The translations under genes were made by a program, and so were the position numbers. Below, one piece after another: positions 8,055 through 16,943 of a DNA stretch of 64,000 nt. Positions within the stretch are counted from its first letter, which is position 1, and each line of letters opens with the position of its first letter. The DNA is taken from contig CAVTPZ010000034.1 of NCBI GenBank assembly GCA_963736685.1, forward strand, positions 1-64,000, given 5' to 3'. The DNA is from DASUPK01 sp963736685 (GTDB lineage Bacteria > Actinomycetota > Thermoleophilia > Solirubrobacterales > 70-9). Under the pieces are notes generated by a model. The model made no database searches. It was not told the DNA's origin and saw only the letters and a program-made list of their open reading frames with translations.

Positions 8055-9338
8055 ATGGGGAAAGTCGTCCAGTTCGATGGCCCCGACGGCAAGCGCAGCA
8101 GCAGTTCCAGAGGGAGGAAGCGCCGCGGTCGGGGGGACAAGACTGCCTTGGTGCTCGGCGGCGGTGGGTTCACCGGCGGCGTCTACGAGATGGGGGCCCT
8201 GCGCGCGTTCGACCTGCTCGCGGTCAACCGCACCGTCAACGACTTCGACATCTACGTGGGGACCAGCGCGGGCGCCTTCGTGGCCAGCATGGTCGCCAAC
8301 GGCGTCACGCCGGAGGAGATGTTCCGTGTCCTCGACAAGGCACTGCCCTCGCCGATCGAGAACGCGTCGCTGCGCACGCTGCTCCGCCCGAACTACCGGG
8401 GCTTTGCGAACCGCCTCGCGGTGCTGCCGCTGAGGGTCGCGGCCACGGTGCGCCGGCTCGCGGGGAACATCGGCGAGATCTCGATGGTCGACGTGGTGAT
8501 GGGGCTCGCCGAGGGCCTTCCGACGGGGATCTACCACAACCGCGGGATCGAGCAGTACATGCGCAACGTGCTCTCGGATCCCGACCGGACCAACGACTTC
8601 CGGGAGCTCGACGCCGATCTCCGCATCACGGCCACCGATCTCGACACCTGCGAGCGGATCGTCTTCGGCGAGGGGGAGTGGGACAACGTGCCGATCTCGC
8701 GCGCCGTCGCGGCCTCCGGCGCCCTGCCGATCGTGTACGAGCCCTACGAGCTTCGCGGCAGGCAGCTGGTCGACGGCGGCATCGTCTCGACGACCAACGT
8801 CGACGTCGCGGTGGAGGCCGGCGCCAAGTTCATCGTCGTGGTCAACCCGCTCGTTCCCTACGTGAACGACTTCGAGACCCGAATCCCGACCGCCTTCGGT
8901 TCCCGCGTTCGCCGCGTCTCCGACATGGGGATGCCCGCGATCGGCAATCAGGCCTTCCGCCTCATGGCTCACGCGAGGCTTCACCTGGCGGTTCAGTCGT
9001 GGAACGAGCGCTTCCCGGACGTCGACATCATCCTGATCGAGCCCGAGTTCAACGACGAGCTGATGTTCGGGACCTCGATCCTCGACTACTCGGCCCGGTT
9101 GCAGATCGCGAAGCACGGCTTCGAGTCCGTCACGGTCAGGCTGGCTCGCGACTACCAGCGCTACAAGGATGTCGCGGCGCGCCACGGGATCGAGATCTCG
9201 GCTCGCCGCGTGCAGCGCGTGATCGAGACGGTCGAGGAGGAGGAGAAGGGAATGTCGGTCTGGAGGCGCGTCCTCGAGCAGACGACCGGCGCCCTCCTGC
9301 GGCAGTCGGACGAGGCCGAGGCGGCGTCGCGCGACTAG
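8055..9338 (+). CDS. Patatin-like phospholipase
   Basis: Patatin-family enzymes are lipid acyl hydrolases with a Ser-Asp dyad. All family elements are present: the glycine-rich oxyanion loop GGGGFTGGVYE (about 35-45), the nucleophile elbow GTSAG (about 70-75), and the catalytic DGG in VDGGIVSTTN (about 240). A basic N-terminus (GKRSSSSRGRKRRGRG) precedes the domain and no signal peptide is seen, so the 427-residue protein is probably cytoplasmic or membrane-associated. TACTCT at 8041-8046 lies 8 nt before the ATG with no Shine-Dalgarno, a leaderless arrangement. It shares a CTAG stop overlap with the convergent SDR gene. Confidence 0.9.
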   Translation: MGKVVQFDGPDGKRSSSSRGRKRRGRGDKTALVLGGGGFTGGVYEMGALRAFDLLAVNRTVNDFDIYVGTSAGAFVASMVANGVTPEEMFRVLDKALPSPIENASLRTLLRPNYRGFANRLAVLPLRVAATVRRLAGNIGEISMVDVVMGLAEGLPTGIYHNRGIEQYMRNVLSDPDRTNDFRELDADLRITATDLDTCERIVFGEGEWDNVPISRAVAASGALPIVYEPYELRGRQLVDGGIVSTTNVDVAVEAGAKFIVVVNPLVPYVNDFETRIPTAFGSRVRRVSDMGMPAIGNQAFRLMAHARLHLAVQSWNERFPDVDIILIEPEFNDELMFGTSILDYSARLQIAKHGFESVTVRLARDYQRYKDVAARHGIEISARRVQRVIETVEEEEKGMSVWRRVLEQTTGALLRQSDEAEAASRD

Positions 9339-10072
9339 CCGCGGTGGACGTCGCGGGCGGTGGCCTGCGTCGTCGGCTTGATCGATAGATAGTCGACGTC
9401 CACGTGGGGCGGACGCGTGACGACGTAGGCGATCGCGTCCGCGACGTCCTCGGCGCTCAGCGGCGTGGTGCCCTCGTAGACCTTGGAGGCCCTGTCCTCG
9501 TCACCCCCGAAGCGGGTGAGTGAGAACTCGGTCTCGACCATCCCGGGAGCGACCTCGCTGACCCGGATCGGCTTGCCGAGCAGCTCCAGCCGGAGCGTGC
9601 GGGCCACGGCGTTGGCGGCGTGCTTTGCCGCGGTATAGCCGGCACCGCCCGGGTAGACCTCGACGCCCGCGACCGAGCCGATCACGACCACATGGCCGTC
9701 GCCGCTGCGCTCGAGGGCGGGGAGGAGGGCCTTGGTCACCCGCATCACCCCCAGCACGTTGGTTTCGAACATCTGGCGCCAGTTCTCCTCGTCGGCCTCT
9801 GCGATGGGCTCGAGCCCCAGAGCGCCACCAGCGTTGTTGACCAGCACCGAGACCTCGGGGAGCGCCTCGGCCAGCTGGGCGACCGAGTCAGGATCGGCGA
9901 CGTCGAGCCGCAGCGACCGGCCCCCGACCTCGCTCGCCACCCTCTCGCAGCGCTCGAGCCGCCTGGCGGCCGCGACTACCTCGAATCCGGCCGCAGCAAG
10001 CGCACGTACCGTCGCCTCGCCGATGCCGCTGCTGGCGCCCGTCACCAGCGCCACCCCGGTCGTCTCGCTCAT
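9335..10072 (-). CDS. Short-chain dehydrogenase/reductase (classical SDR)
   Basis: This is a 245-residue NAD(P)-dependent oxidoreductase of unknown substrate. It carries the cofactor motif TGASSGIG (about 11-18), the NNAG stabilising motif, the catalytic serine in VIGSVAGV, and YTAAK with the catalytic Tyr and Lys (YxxxK). After the cofactor fold the RR pair in VAAARRLERCE suggests NADP preference (inference). The -10-like TAGCGT, read on the minus strand from 10080-10085, is 7 nt upstream of the ATG. It converges on the patatin gene with a shared CTAG. Confidence 0.9.
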   Translation of the reverse strand: MSETTGVALVTGASSGIGEATVRALAAAGFEVVAAARRLERCERVASEVGGRSLRLDVADPDSVAQLAEALPEVSVLVNNAGGALGLEPIAEADEENWRQMFETNVLGVMRVTKALLPALERSGDGHVVVIGSVAGVEVYPGGAGYTAAKHAANAVARTLRLELLGKPIRVSEVAPGMVETEFSLTRFGGDEDRASKVYEGTTPLSAEDVADAIAYVVTRPPHVDVDYLSIKPTTQATARDVHRG

Positions 10073-10151
10073 CGATCAGACGCTATCGCGGCGCCACGAA
10101 CCCGTGCGGTGGTGATACGTTCCCGCTAGGACCAGGGAGGTCCTTTAGGGA

Positions 10152-12725
10152 ATGGAGAGAGGAGTGGCATTGCTCGAGGGCCGAGGGACCGGCCACCGCG
10201 GGCTCATCTGGCTCGCGTCCGGCGTCTGCCTGCTGACGGCGGTCGCGGTCATGCCCATGACGCCGGCGATCGCCAAGAAGAAAGGCAAGGCGGTCTCCAT
10301 CAAGTTCAAGGGCGCCCAGAGCGACAGCGCCCTGCTCGCCTCGGGGAGCATCAAGGTCGTCGCCCGGTCGTCGAAGCCTCGCAAGGCCAAGCTCTCGGTG
10401 ACGTCGTTCCAGGGGGGACCGGCTCTGACCGACGTCAAGCGCGTAAAGATTCCCAAGGGCGGCAGGAAGGTGGCGCTCACCCTCACCACGAGCGGCAGGG
10501 AGGTCCTCGAGGGGTGCGCGGCGAGCCGCCTGACCGTCACGGCGACCAGCGGTGGCAAGAAGAAGAAGAAGGGCAAGAAGAGCGGAAAGAAGCCGCTCGG
10601 GCGCTCGAGTGCGTCGGTCGCGCAGTCGGTGCCACAGTGCGCGTCCCTGCAGAACGCCGCGCGCTGCGAAACGATCGCGAGTCCGGGGACGAACTGCCTG
10701 TTCCCCTGGCCGAGCGACCACTACACCGTCGATGACGCCACCGCACCCACGGGCCGGCGGCTCAACCTGAGCATCGACTCGGCGCCCGCCAACGCCCAGG
10801 GCGTCCACATCGACCCCTCCGGCATCAACCAGAGCGACGGTTTCAGCCCCGGTGAGAGCATCGTCACCAGGATTCCGGGGCTCGACAACCCGACGGCCTT
10901 CCAGAAGACGGGGGCTGTGCCACTCACCGACATGGACCAGGCCTTCGCCCCGAACCAGCCGATCGTGCTGATCGACGCCTCGACCGGGCAGCGCCAGCTG
11001 ATCTGGTCCGAGCTCGACTCCAACGCCTCGAGCCCGGGGAACACCGATCTGATCATCAGGCCCGGCCGCAACCTGATCGAGGGCCATCGCTACATCGTCG
11101 CGATGCGCAACCTGAAGGATGCGAGCGGCAATGTGATCCCGGCCCCGCCGGGGTTCGCCCTCTATCGGGACGGAGTGACGACCGATGTGCCGGCCATCGA
11201 GAGCCGTCGTGCCCACTTCGACGAGCTCTTCTCCAAGCTGCAGCAGGCCGGGATCGCCCGTGGCGATCTCTACGGCACCTGGGACTTCACGGTCGCGAGC
11301 ACCCCGAACATCACCAACCGGATGCTCTCGATCCGGGATCGGGGCCTGGCGGCTCTCGGCGACAACACTCCCGGCGACGGGACCATGCAGGGGAACGCTC
11401 CGGACTTCACGGTGACCAGCGTCCTCACCAAGGATGATCCGACCAATCCCCTCAACAACGGCCACGAGGCCCAGAACGTGCGCGAGGTCACCGGCACCTA
11501 CCAGGTGCCCTGCTACCTGAGCTCGGGGTGCAGCAACGGCAGCGGCGTGTACCAGCCGGGCGGTCATTTCAATCTCGACTCCAACGGAGTGCCGCAGCAG
11601 AACGGGACGATGACGGCCCGGTTCACGTGCAACATCCCGCTGTCAGCGGTCACCGAGACCAGCCCCGGATCCGGCGTCTGGAACGTCACCCAGCCGGCTC
11701 GCCCCTCGATGTACGGGCACGGCCTGTTCGGCGACTACACCGAGGTGCACACCACCGACGTCAGGACGCTGGGCACCGACCACGGAGTGCTGACCTGCGC
11801 CACGGACTTCACGGGGATGATGGAGGACGACGTCGGGACCGCCATCGTGGCGCTCCAGGATCTCTCGAAGTTCCAGCCTCTCCCCGATGGGCTGCAGCAG
11901 GGATTCCTCAACTTCATCTACCTCGGCCGGCTGCTCATGTACTCGGATGGCTTCTCGAGCGACCCGGCCTTCCAGTTCAACGGCGGCTCGTCGGTGATCG
12001 ATCACACCAAGGGGCTCTACTACTACGGCAACAGCCAGGGCGGAATCGCCGGCGGCGCCCTCACCGCCGTCGAGCCGGACATCACCCGGACGGTCCTCTA
12101 CGTGCCCGGAATGAATTACTCGACCCTGCTCACGCGCAGCGTGGACTTCGGCGACTACTCGGCGATCCTCTATCCCGCCTATCCCAACGAGTCGGACCGG
12201 CCCCTTCTTCTGGCGATGATCCAGTTGATGTGGGACCGCGGCGAGCCCAACGGCTACGCCAACCACATGACCTCCGACCCGCTTCCCGGCACGCCTGCCC
12301 ACCATGTCCTGATCGAGATGGCCTACGGCGACCACCAGGTCTCGAACGTGACCGCCGAGGTGGAGGCGAGGACGATCGGGGCGCCGCTCCGTTACCCGAC
12401 TCTGGATCCCGGCCGAACGCCCGGCTTCGTCAACTTCTTCCCGGACATCCCGACGCTCCAGCTACCCGCGGGCGCGAACGGCAACGGGATGTTCGTGTGG
12501 GACATCGGGCCGAAACGCTCCGGCGGGACGCTCGGCACCGACCCGGCCCCGATCACGAACACCGCCCCAAATGATTCCTTCGGGGTCGATCCGCACGACA
12601 CGGTGATCCGGCAGACGCCGGAGGTCCGCGCCCAGATTGCGAGCTTCCTCGATCCGAACGGCACGATCACCGATCCGTGCGGCCCGAACCCGTGCTACGC
12701 GGCGGGCTGGACCGGCCCACCCTGA
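10152..12725 (+). CDS. Large secreted alpha/beta-hydrolase-type protein
   Basis: The function is not certain. The 857-residue product has an N-terminal hydrophobic segment (about 17-37), a Lys-rich stretch (AKKKGKAVSIKFKG and a run near 137-150), then a Cys-containing extracellular region. Its late part includes YYYGNSQGGIAGG (about 623-635), a G-x-S-x-G nucleophile elbow with Ser near 628. The N-terminal block LFPWPSDHYTVDD and the layout recall large bacterial extracellular lipases/esterases of the VolA/Pla-1 type (recognised by pattern only). GGGAGG at 10135-10140 is the Shine-Dalgarno and TACGTT at 10116-10121 a possible -10. Neighbouring lipid genes fit an esterase role (inference). Confidence 0.7.
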   Translation: MERGVALLEGRGTGHRGLIWLASGVCLLTAVAVMPMTPAIAKKKGKAVSIKFKGAQSDSALLASGSIKVVARSSKPRKAKLSVTSFQGGPALTDVKRVKIPKGGRKVALTLTTSGREVLEGCAASRLTVTATSGGKKKKKGKKSGKKPLGRSSASVAQSVPQCASLQNAARCETIASPGTNCLFPWPSDHYTVDDATAPTGRRLNLSIDSAPANAQGVHIDPSGINQSDGFSPGESIVTRIPGLDNPTAFQKTGAVPLTDMDQAFAPNQPIVLIDASTGQRQLIWSELDSNASSPGNTDLIIRPGRNLIEGHRYIVAMRNLKDASGNVIPAPPGFALYRDGVTTDVPAIESRRAHFDELFSKLQQAGIARGDLYGTWDFTVASTPNITNRMLSIRDRGLAALGDNTPGDGTMQGNAPDFTVTSVLTKDDPTNPLNNGHEAQNVREVTGTYQVPCYLSSGCSNGSGVYQPGGHFNLDSNGVPQQNGTMTARFTCNIPLSAVTETSPGSGVWNVTQPARPSMYGHGLFGDYTEVHTTDVRTLGTDHGVLTCATDFTGMMEDDVGTAIVALQDLSKFQPLPDGLQQGFLNFIYLGRLLMYSDGFSSDPAFQFNGGSSVIDHTKGLYYYGNSQGGIAGGALTAVEPDITRTVLYVPGMNYSTLLTRSVDFGDYSAILYPAYPNESDRPLLLAMIQLMWDRGEPNGYANHMTSDPLPGTPAHHVLIEMAYGDHQVSNVTAEVEARTIGAPLRYPTLDPGRTPGFVNFFPDIPTLQLPAGANGNGMFVWDIGPKRSGGTLGTDPAPITNTAPNDSFGVDPHDTVIRQTPEVRAQIASFLDPNGTITDPCGPNPCYAAGWTGPP

Positions 12726-12733
12726 TCCCGGCG

Positions 12734-13714
12734 CTACCCGGCGGGGTCCGCGACGAGGGCGGCGGCGTCGCTGATCGCCTTGGGCGTGCCCGCCTCCCTT
12801 ACCGATGCGATCCCGCGCCGATTTGCTGTGGCCTCGTCGACGGCGCTTGAGCCTGCGATGACGTGCACTGGCCGCCGTCCCTCCCTGCCCCGCCGGGCCA
12901 CCTGACCGACGAGCTTTCCCTCGAAGCTCTGCTCATCGAGACGGCCTTCGCCGGTGATCACGGCATCCGCGGCATCCAGGTTCGCGTCGAAGCCGATCAC
13001 CCCGAGCACGAAGGCCGCTCCGGGGACCAGGCGGGCCCCGAAGACCGCCCAGAGCCCGCCGGAGAGGCCACCGGCGGCGCCCGTCATCGCGTGACCCCGT
13101 GGATCGCGCGGCAGGGTACCCGCCAGCGCGATCAGGCGCGAGCTCAGGCTCCCGACCTGCTCCTCCGAGGCGCCCTTCTGCCCCGCGAACACCTCCGCCG
13201 CTCGCTCGAACGGGACCGAGGTGTCGCAGAGCACCTCCAGGGTCGCGTCCCGGGCCCCATCGGCCCCCTGGAGGGCCTCGATGGCGCCGCGCCCTCCATC
13301 CGTGGTCGCGGTGCCCCCGGCGGCGACCAGGACACGCCGTGCGCCTGACTCGATAGCCGCGGCGATCAGCTCACCCGTGCCGGCGCTGCTCGCCCCCTGG
13401 GGGTCGCGCTCGTCCTCGGAAACCAGTGAGAGGCCCGACGCCGCGGACGCTTCGACGATCGCGGTGGAGCCGTCGCGCACCAGGGCGAACCGCGCTTCGA
13501 TCGGGCGACCGAGCGGGTCGTGCACCTGCGCCGTGCGCCACTCCCCCTCCATCGCATCGAGGAGGACCTCGGCGGTGCCCTCGCCGCCGTCCGCCGCCGG
13601 GCAGAGGTCCGCCAGCCCACCGGCGCGCTCGACGCCGCGACCGATCGCCTCAGCGACCTCCCTCGCGCTGAGAGTCCCCTTGAACGAATCCGGAGCGACT
13701 AGGAAGGTCGCCAA
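12734..13714 (-). CDS. glxK: Glycerate kinase (type 1 family)
   Basis: Glycerate kinases phosphorylate D-glycerate, feeding it into glycolysis. The N-terminal block FLVAPDSFKGTLSAREVAEAI, the PAADGGEGT motif, VAAGGTATTDGGRG and VITGEGRLDEQS are signatures of the GarK/GlxK fold. The only sensible start is TTG at 13714, giving MATFLVAPDSFKG and 326 residues, somewhat shorter than the usual 370-380. It begins 2 bp after the fadD stop, so it is co-transcribed with and probably translationally coupled to fadD. Whether the product is 2- or 3-phosphoglycerate cannot be told from sequence alone. Confidence 0.88.
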   Translation of the reverse strand: MATFLVAPDSFKGTLSAREVAEAIGRGVERAGGLADLCPAADGGEGTAEVLLDAMEGEWRTAQVHDPLGRPIEARFALVRDGSTAIVEASAASGLSLVSEDERDPQGASSAGTGELIAAAIESGARRVLVAAGGTATTDGGRGAIEALQGADGARDATLEVLCDTSVPFERAAEVFAGQKGASEEQVGSLSSRLIALAGTLPRDPRGHAMTGAAGGLSGGLWAVFGARLVPGAAFVLGVIGFDANLDAADAVITGEGRLDEQSFEGKLVGQVARRGREGRRPVHVIAGSSAVDEATANRRGIASVREAGTPKAISDAAALVADPAG

Positions 13715-13716
13715 AC

Positions 13717-15534
13717 CTAGGTGTACAGCGAGTCGACGTCCTTCTCGAACTTGTCGGCGACGACATTGCGCTTCACCTTCATCGTCGGCGTCAGTTCCCC
13801 GGTCTCCTGCGAGAGGTCGTACGGCAGGATCTCGAACTTCTTGACCTGCTCGACCCGGGCGAACTTCTGGTTGATCTCGTCGATGTGCTTCTCGATGATC
13901 GCCCGCATCTCCTCGTTGTGCCGGAGCTCGGCCGGATCGGCGGACCAGCCCCTCTCCTCGCAGAGCTTGGCGCATTCCTCCATGTCGAGGGTGATCAGGG
14001 CGACCAGGTAGGGCCTGCGGTCCCCGATCACCACGCACTGGGAGACGTAGGGGCTCTGCTTGATCTCCGCCTCCAGGTTCGCCGGCGTGATGTTCTTGCC
14101 GCCTGCGGTGATGATGATGTCCTTCTTGCGACCGGTGATCGAGAGGTAGCCGTCCGCATCGAGTTCTCCGATGTCGCCGGTGTGGAGCCAGCCGTTCTCG
14201 ATGGTCTCCCTGGTGGCTTCCTCGTTCTTGTAGTAGCCCTGGAAGATGTTGGGGCCGCGAACGAGGATCTCGCCGTCGTCGGCGATCTTGATCTCGCAGC
14301 CGTGGAAGGCGCGTCCGACCTTGCCGAACTTGAAGGCATCCGGTCTGGCGACCGTGGCGGCGGTGGAGGTCTCGGTCATGCCCCAGCCCTCGAGGATGAG
14401 GACGCCGGCCGCGTCGAAGAAGCGCAGGATTTCGGGATTGATCGGCGCCGCGCCGGTGACGCAGTTCTTGATGTTGCCGCCGAACAGTGCCCGGATCTTG
14501 GAGAGAACCTGCTTGTCGGCGATCTCGTACTGCTTGCGGAGGAGGAACCCGATGGGCTTCCCGGCGCGTTCGCGCTCGCGGACCCTCTGCCCGACTCCGA
14601 TCGCCCAGTTGAACACGACCTTCTTGATGCCGCCGGACTTCTCGACCTCTCCGGTCGCCGCCGTGTAGATCTTCTCGAAGATGCGGGGGACGGACGGGAA
14701 GTAGTCGGGCTTCACCTCGACCAGGTTCGGGATGATCTTCAGCGGATCCCGCTCCCAGTAGGCGATGTTCCCGCCCAGGTCGAAGCTCAGGAGCTGGATC
14801 AACAGGGCGAAGGAGTGGGCGAGCGGCAGGAAGAGGTAGGTGGTCGTCTCGCTGTCCAGGACGCTCTCGTCGAGGGCCATGGTGACCATCGACCGGTAGT
14901 TCCCGTGCGAGATGACGCAGCCCTTCGGTGGCCCGGTGGTGCCGGACGTGTAGATGAAGGTGCAGATGTCGTCCGGCGTGACCGACTGCCAGCGCTGCTC
15001 CCACTCGGAGTCGGTGCGGCCGGAGCCGGCCTCGATCAGCTCGTCCATGGAGATCGCGCTGCCTCCGGTGCCCTCCATGCGAATCAGGTGCTCCAGCTTC
15101 GGGACGCGGTCGTGGATCTCATCGATCTTGGCGAGCTGCTCGTCGTCTTCGACGATGACCGCCTTGGCATCGGAGTTCTCGATGACGTACTGGCACTCCT
15201 CGGGCGAGTTCGTCTGGTAGATCGGGACGACCGTCGCTCCGACGCTGAGCGCCGCGAAGTCGAAGTAGGTCCACTCTGGGCGGGTGTTCGCGAGGATCGA
15301 AACCTTGTCGCCCTTCTCGATCCCGAGCTCGATCAGCCCGAGCGCGAGCTGCCGGACGATCTCGCCCACCTCGCGGTAGGTCTTGGAGACCCACTTGCCG
15401 GACTCATCCTTGTAGGTGACCGCCGACAGGTCGGCATGCCGTTGGGCGGCCAGCGGCATCAGGTCGGCACAGGTCTTGCTGTTGGTGCCTCTATCCGACG
15501 CGGACCCGGCCGCGGCGATCGTCGCGCTCTCCAT
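13717..15534 (-). CDS. fadD: Long-chain acyl-CoA synthetase (AMP-forming)
   Basis: It activates long-chain fatty acids to acyl-CoA through an acyl-adenylate. The 605-residue protein has the AMP-binding signature YTSGTTGPPKGCVISHGN, the LEGWGMTET block, GWLHTGDIGE, and the C-terminal hinge SITGRKKDIIITAGGKNI, as in FadD15/ACSL-type enzymes. The ATG at 15534 (MESATIAAAG) is chosen because an AGTGTA (minus-strand TACACT) at 15542-15547 sits 7 nt upstream, typical of leaderless starts here; longer readings add residues without family character. Glycerate kinase follows 2 bp downstream. Confidence 0.93.
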   Translation of the reverse strand: MESATIAAAGSASDRGTNSKTCADLMPLAAQRHADLSAVTYKDESGKWVSKTYREVGEIVRQLALGLIELGIEKGDKVSILANTRPEWTYFDFAALSVGATVVPIYQTNSPEECQYVIENSDAKAVIVEDDEQLAKIDEIHDRVPKLEHLIRMEGTGGSAISMDELIEAGSGRTDSEWEQRWQSVTPDDICTFIYTSGTTGPPKGCVISHGNYRSMVTMALDESVLDSETTTYLFLPLAHSFALLIQLLSFDLGGNIAYWERDPLKIIPNLVEVKPDYFPSVPRIFEKIYTAATGEVEKSGGIKKVVFNWAIGVGQRVRERERAGKPIGFLLRKQYEIADKQVLSKIRALFGGNIKNCVTGAAPINPEILRFFDAAGVLILEGWGMTETSTAATVARPDAFKFGKVGRAFHGCEIKIADDGEILVRGPNIFQGYYKNEEATRETIENGWLHTGDIGELDADGYLSITGRKKDIIITAGGKNITPANLEAEIKQSPYVSQCVVIGDRRPYLVALITLDMEECAKLCEERGWSADPAELRHNEEMRAIIEKHIDEINQKFARVEQVKKFEILPYDLSQETGELTPTMKVKRNVVADKFEKDVDSLYT

Positions 15535-15593
15535 GGTCTGGAGTGTATTAGGCGCCTGGCTGAGCAGCCAAGACGTCTCTGGGAATCGTGAGC

Positions 15594-15770
15594 CTAGGCC
15601 GTGGCCTGCGGCTTCTGACCTTGGAACGCCCGCAGGGAGGATGCGAAGAGGGTCTTGTCGATTCGGCCCTTGAGGACGGGCACATTCATCTCGATGCACT
15701 TGGTGAGCACGTCGCGCCGCTTCATGTGCATCTCCTGGGCAAGCTCCGTGGGCGTCAGGTGAACGGACAT
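15594..15770 (-). CDS. Small helix-turn-helix / IF2-N-like protein
   Basis: The family is not certain. The 58-residue product has a basic helical core, LTPTELAQEMHMKRRDVLTK then CIEMNVPVLKGRIDK. It resembles either the N-terminal IF-2-associated fold (LAxELxMxxxDVLxxCxExxxxV) or a minimal MerR/BldC-like DNA-binding helix-turn-helix. The ATG at 15770 is chosen because GGAG in a strong GAGGAGAGGAG tract lies 8 nt upstream; an upstream ATG at 15839 has no ribosome-binding site. It lies upstream of and in the same direction as fadD, 59 bp away. An AT-rich run (ATATAT, 15839-15845) upstream may be its promoter. Confidence 0.6.
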   Translation of the reverse strand: MSVHLTPTELAQEMHMKRRDVLTKCIEMNVPVLKGRIDKTLFASSLRAFQGQKPQATA

Positions 15771-15893
15771 ATAGGCCACTCCTCTCCTCGTGAACACCTT
15801 GCCTCGGCCGCCCCGGACGGCGACCGGATGTGAAGCCATATATATCGACTCACGGCGACGTGTCAACTGTTTCTCCGCAATTAGCTGGGATTT

Positions 15894-16655
15894 CTAGACC
15901 GGATTCGGCACATCAACGAACTCGTGCTCGATCTCGAAGCGCTCGGCGACCAACTCGCCGAGTCGCCTGATCCCGAAGGTCTCCGTCGCATAGTGCCCGC
16001 CGGCGAGGAAGTGGACGCCGTACTCCCTCGCCTCGCCCATCACCGGCTCGCTGGGCTCGCCGGTCACCAGGGCGTCGAGCCCCATCGGGCCGGCCTCTTC
16101 CAGCGCGAAGCCGCCCGAACCGGTGACGATACCCACGCTCGAGATTCGCTCGGGGCCCGCGTCGAAGACGAGCGGCTCCTGGCCGACGGCCTCGCTCAGC
16201 CGCATGCGCAGCTCGTCGATCTCGATCGGCTCCGCGGCGCGGCCGACCACGCCGACCGTCGACCCCTTGGCCTCGCCGAAGGGACGCCCGTCGGGCTCCA
16301 GGCTGAGCGCGTCACGGAGCAGGGCGTTGTTCCCGATTTCGGGATGGGCGTCGAGGGGCAGGTGGTAGGCGGCGAGCGAGACATCGGCGCAGAGCAGAGC
16401 GCGCAACCTGGCCGCCATCGGGACCGACAACGCCGAGAGCGCATCGCCCCAGAGCAGGCCGTGGTGCGTCATCACGAGCTGCGCGCCCGATTCCACCGCT
16501 CCCTCGAGTGTCTCCAGGTTCGCGCTCACGCCCGTGGCGATCCTGCTCACCTCGGAGGCACCCGGGACCTGCAGTCCGTTTGGCCCGTAGTCGTCGAATG
16601 AGTCGACGTCGAGCAATCCGTCGCAGAAGGCGAGGATCTCGTCGCGCGCTGTCAC
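15894..16655 (-). CDS. NIF3-like dinuclear metal-centre protein (DUF34/YbgI)
   Basis: NIF3 proteins form hexameric rings with a dimetal site; the biochemical role is unsettled, though some are annotated as GTP cyclohydrolase I type 2. Visible features are YGPNGLQVPG near the N-terminus, the metal-binding QLVMTHHGLLWG, YHLPLDAHPEIGNNALL, and the C-terminal FLAGGHYATETFG. I chose GTG 16655 (MTARDEILAFCDG, 253 residues) over ATG 16676. TACGCT on the minus strand (16663-16668) ends 7 nt upstream, whereas the ATG would leave only 6 bp to the divergent gene. The two divergent -10 boxes lie side by side. Confidence 0.88.
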   Translation of the reverse strand: MTARDEILAFCDGLLDVDSFDDYGPNGLQVPGASEVSRIATGVSANLETLEGAVESGAQLVMTHHGLLWGDALSALSVPMAARLRALLCADVSLAAYHLPLDAHPEIGNNALLRDALSLEPDGRPFGEAKGSTVGVVGRAAEPIEIDELRMRLSEAVGQEPLVFDAGPERISSVGIVTGSGGFALEEAGPMGLDALVTGEPSEPVMGEAREYGVHFLAGGHYATETFGIRRLGELVAERFEIEHEFVDVPNPV

Positions 16656-16662
16656 CGATCGC

Positions 16663-16676
16663 AGCGTAACTACCAT
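16663..16676. promoter_or_regulatory. Divergent leaderless promoters (nif3-like / 16683 gene)
   Basis: Minus-strand TACGCT (16663-16668) is 7 nt from the NIF3-like GTG. Plus-strand TACCAT (16671-16676) is 6 nt from the ATG at 16683. Both fit TANNNT. Only 27 bp separate the two start codons, so both transcripts must be leaderless or nearly so. Confidence 0.55.
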
Positions 16677-16682
16677 GCCGCC

Positions 16683-16943
16683 ATGAATCCGGGCGAGCAG
16701 TCGGTCGAGCCGGGGACGGATCCCTTCATCCAGTCCCTGATGGAGACCGACCTCTATTCGATCGGCGCCTACTTCTGCGACCAGAATCCCGAGCTGGTCG
16801 ACGAGGTCGTCGAGCGCAGCGAGGCGATCGAGAGCCGCGGGCTCGAGAGCTGGGCCGCGGAGACCGAGACTCCCGTCGAGGAGTGCTTCCGCACCCTTCT
16901 CACAGGACTCGCCGTGCGCTACTACAAGGCCGTCGCCGGGTGA
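16683..16943 (+). CDS. Small acidic hypothetical protein
   Basis: I do not recognise the family. The 86-residue product is acidic and predicted helical (ETDLYSIGAYFCDQNPELVD, then VEECFRTLLTGLAVRYYKA). It has two cysteines and no membrane segment, so it is probably cytoplasmic. A leaderless start is likely, with TACCAT 6 nt upstream. Its TGA overlaps the GTG of the DsbA-like gene (GTGA at 16940-16943), so the two are translationally coupled. A role linked to thiol oxidation or secretion is only suggested by that coupling. Confidence 0.7.
   Translation: MNPGEQSVEPGTDPFIQSLMETDLYSIGAYFCDQNPELVDEVVERSEAIESRGLESWAAETETPVEECFRTLLTGLAVRYYKAVAG

Noticed and set aside
7977..9185. N-terminal extension of the dacB reading frame across the patatin gene
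   Set aside because: The extension is the antisense of the patatin gene. The signal peptide near 7976 marks the real start.
10083..11567. Minus-strand frame of 494 codons opposite the secreted hydrolase
   Set aside because: No family motifs, and the opposite strand encodes a signal peptide and a GxSxG elbow.
13885..15591. Plus-strand frame of 568 codons opposite fadD
   Set aside because: It is complementary to the FadD AMP-binding motifs and lacks its own.
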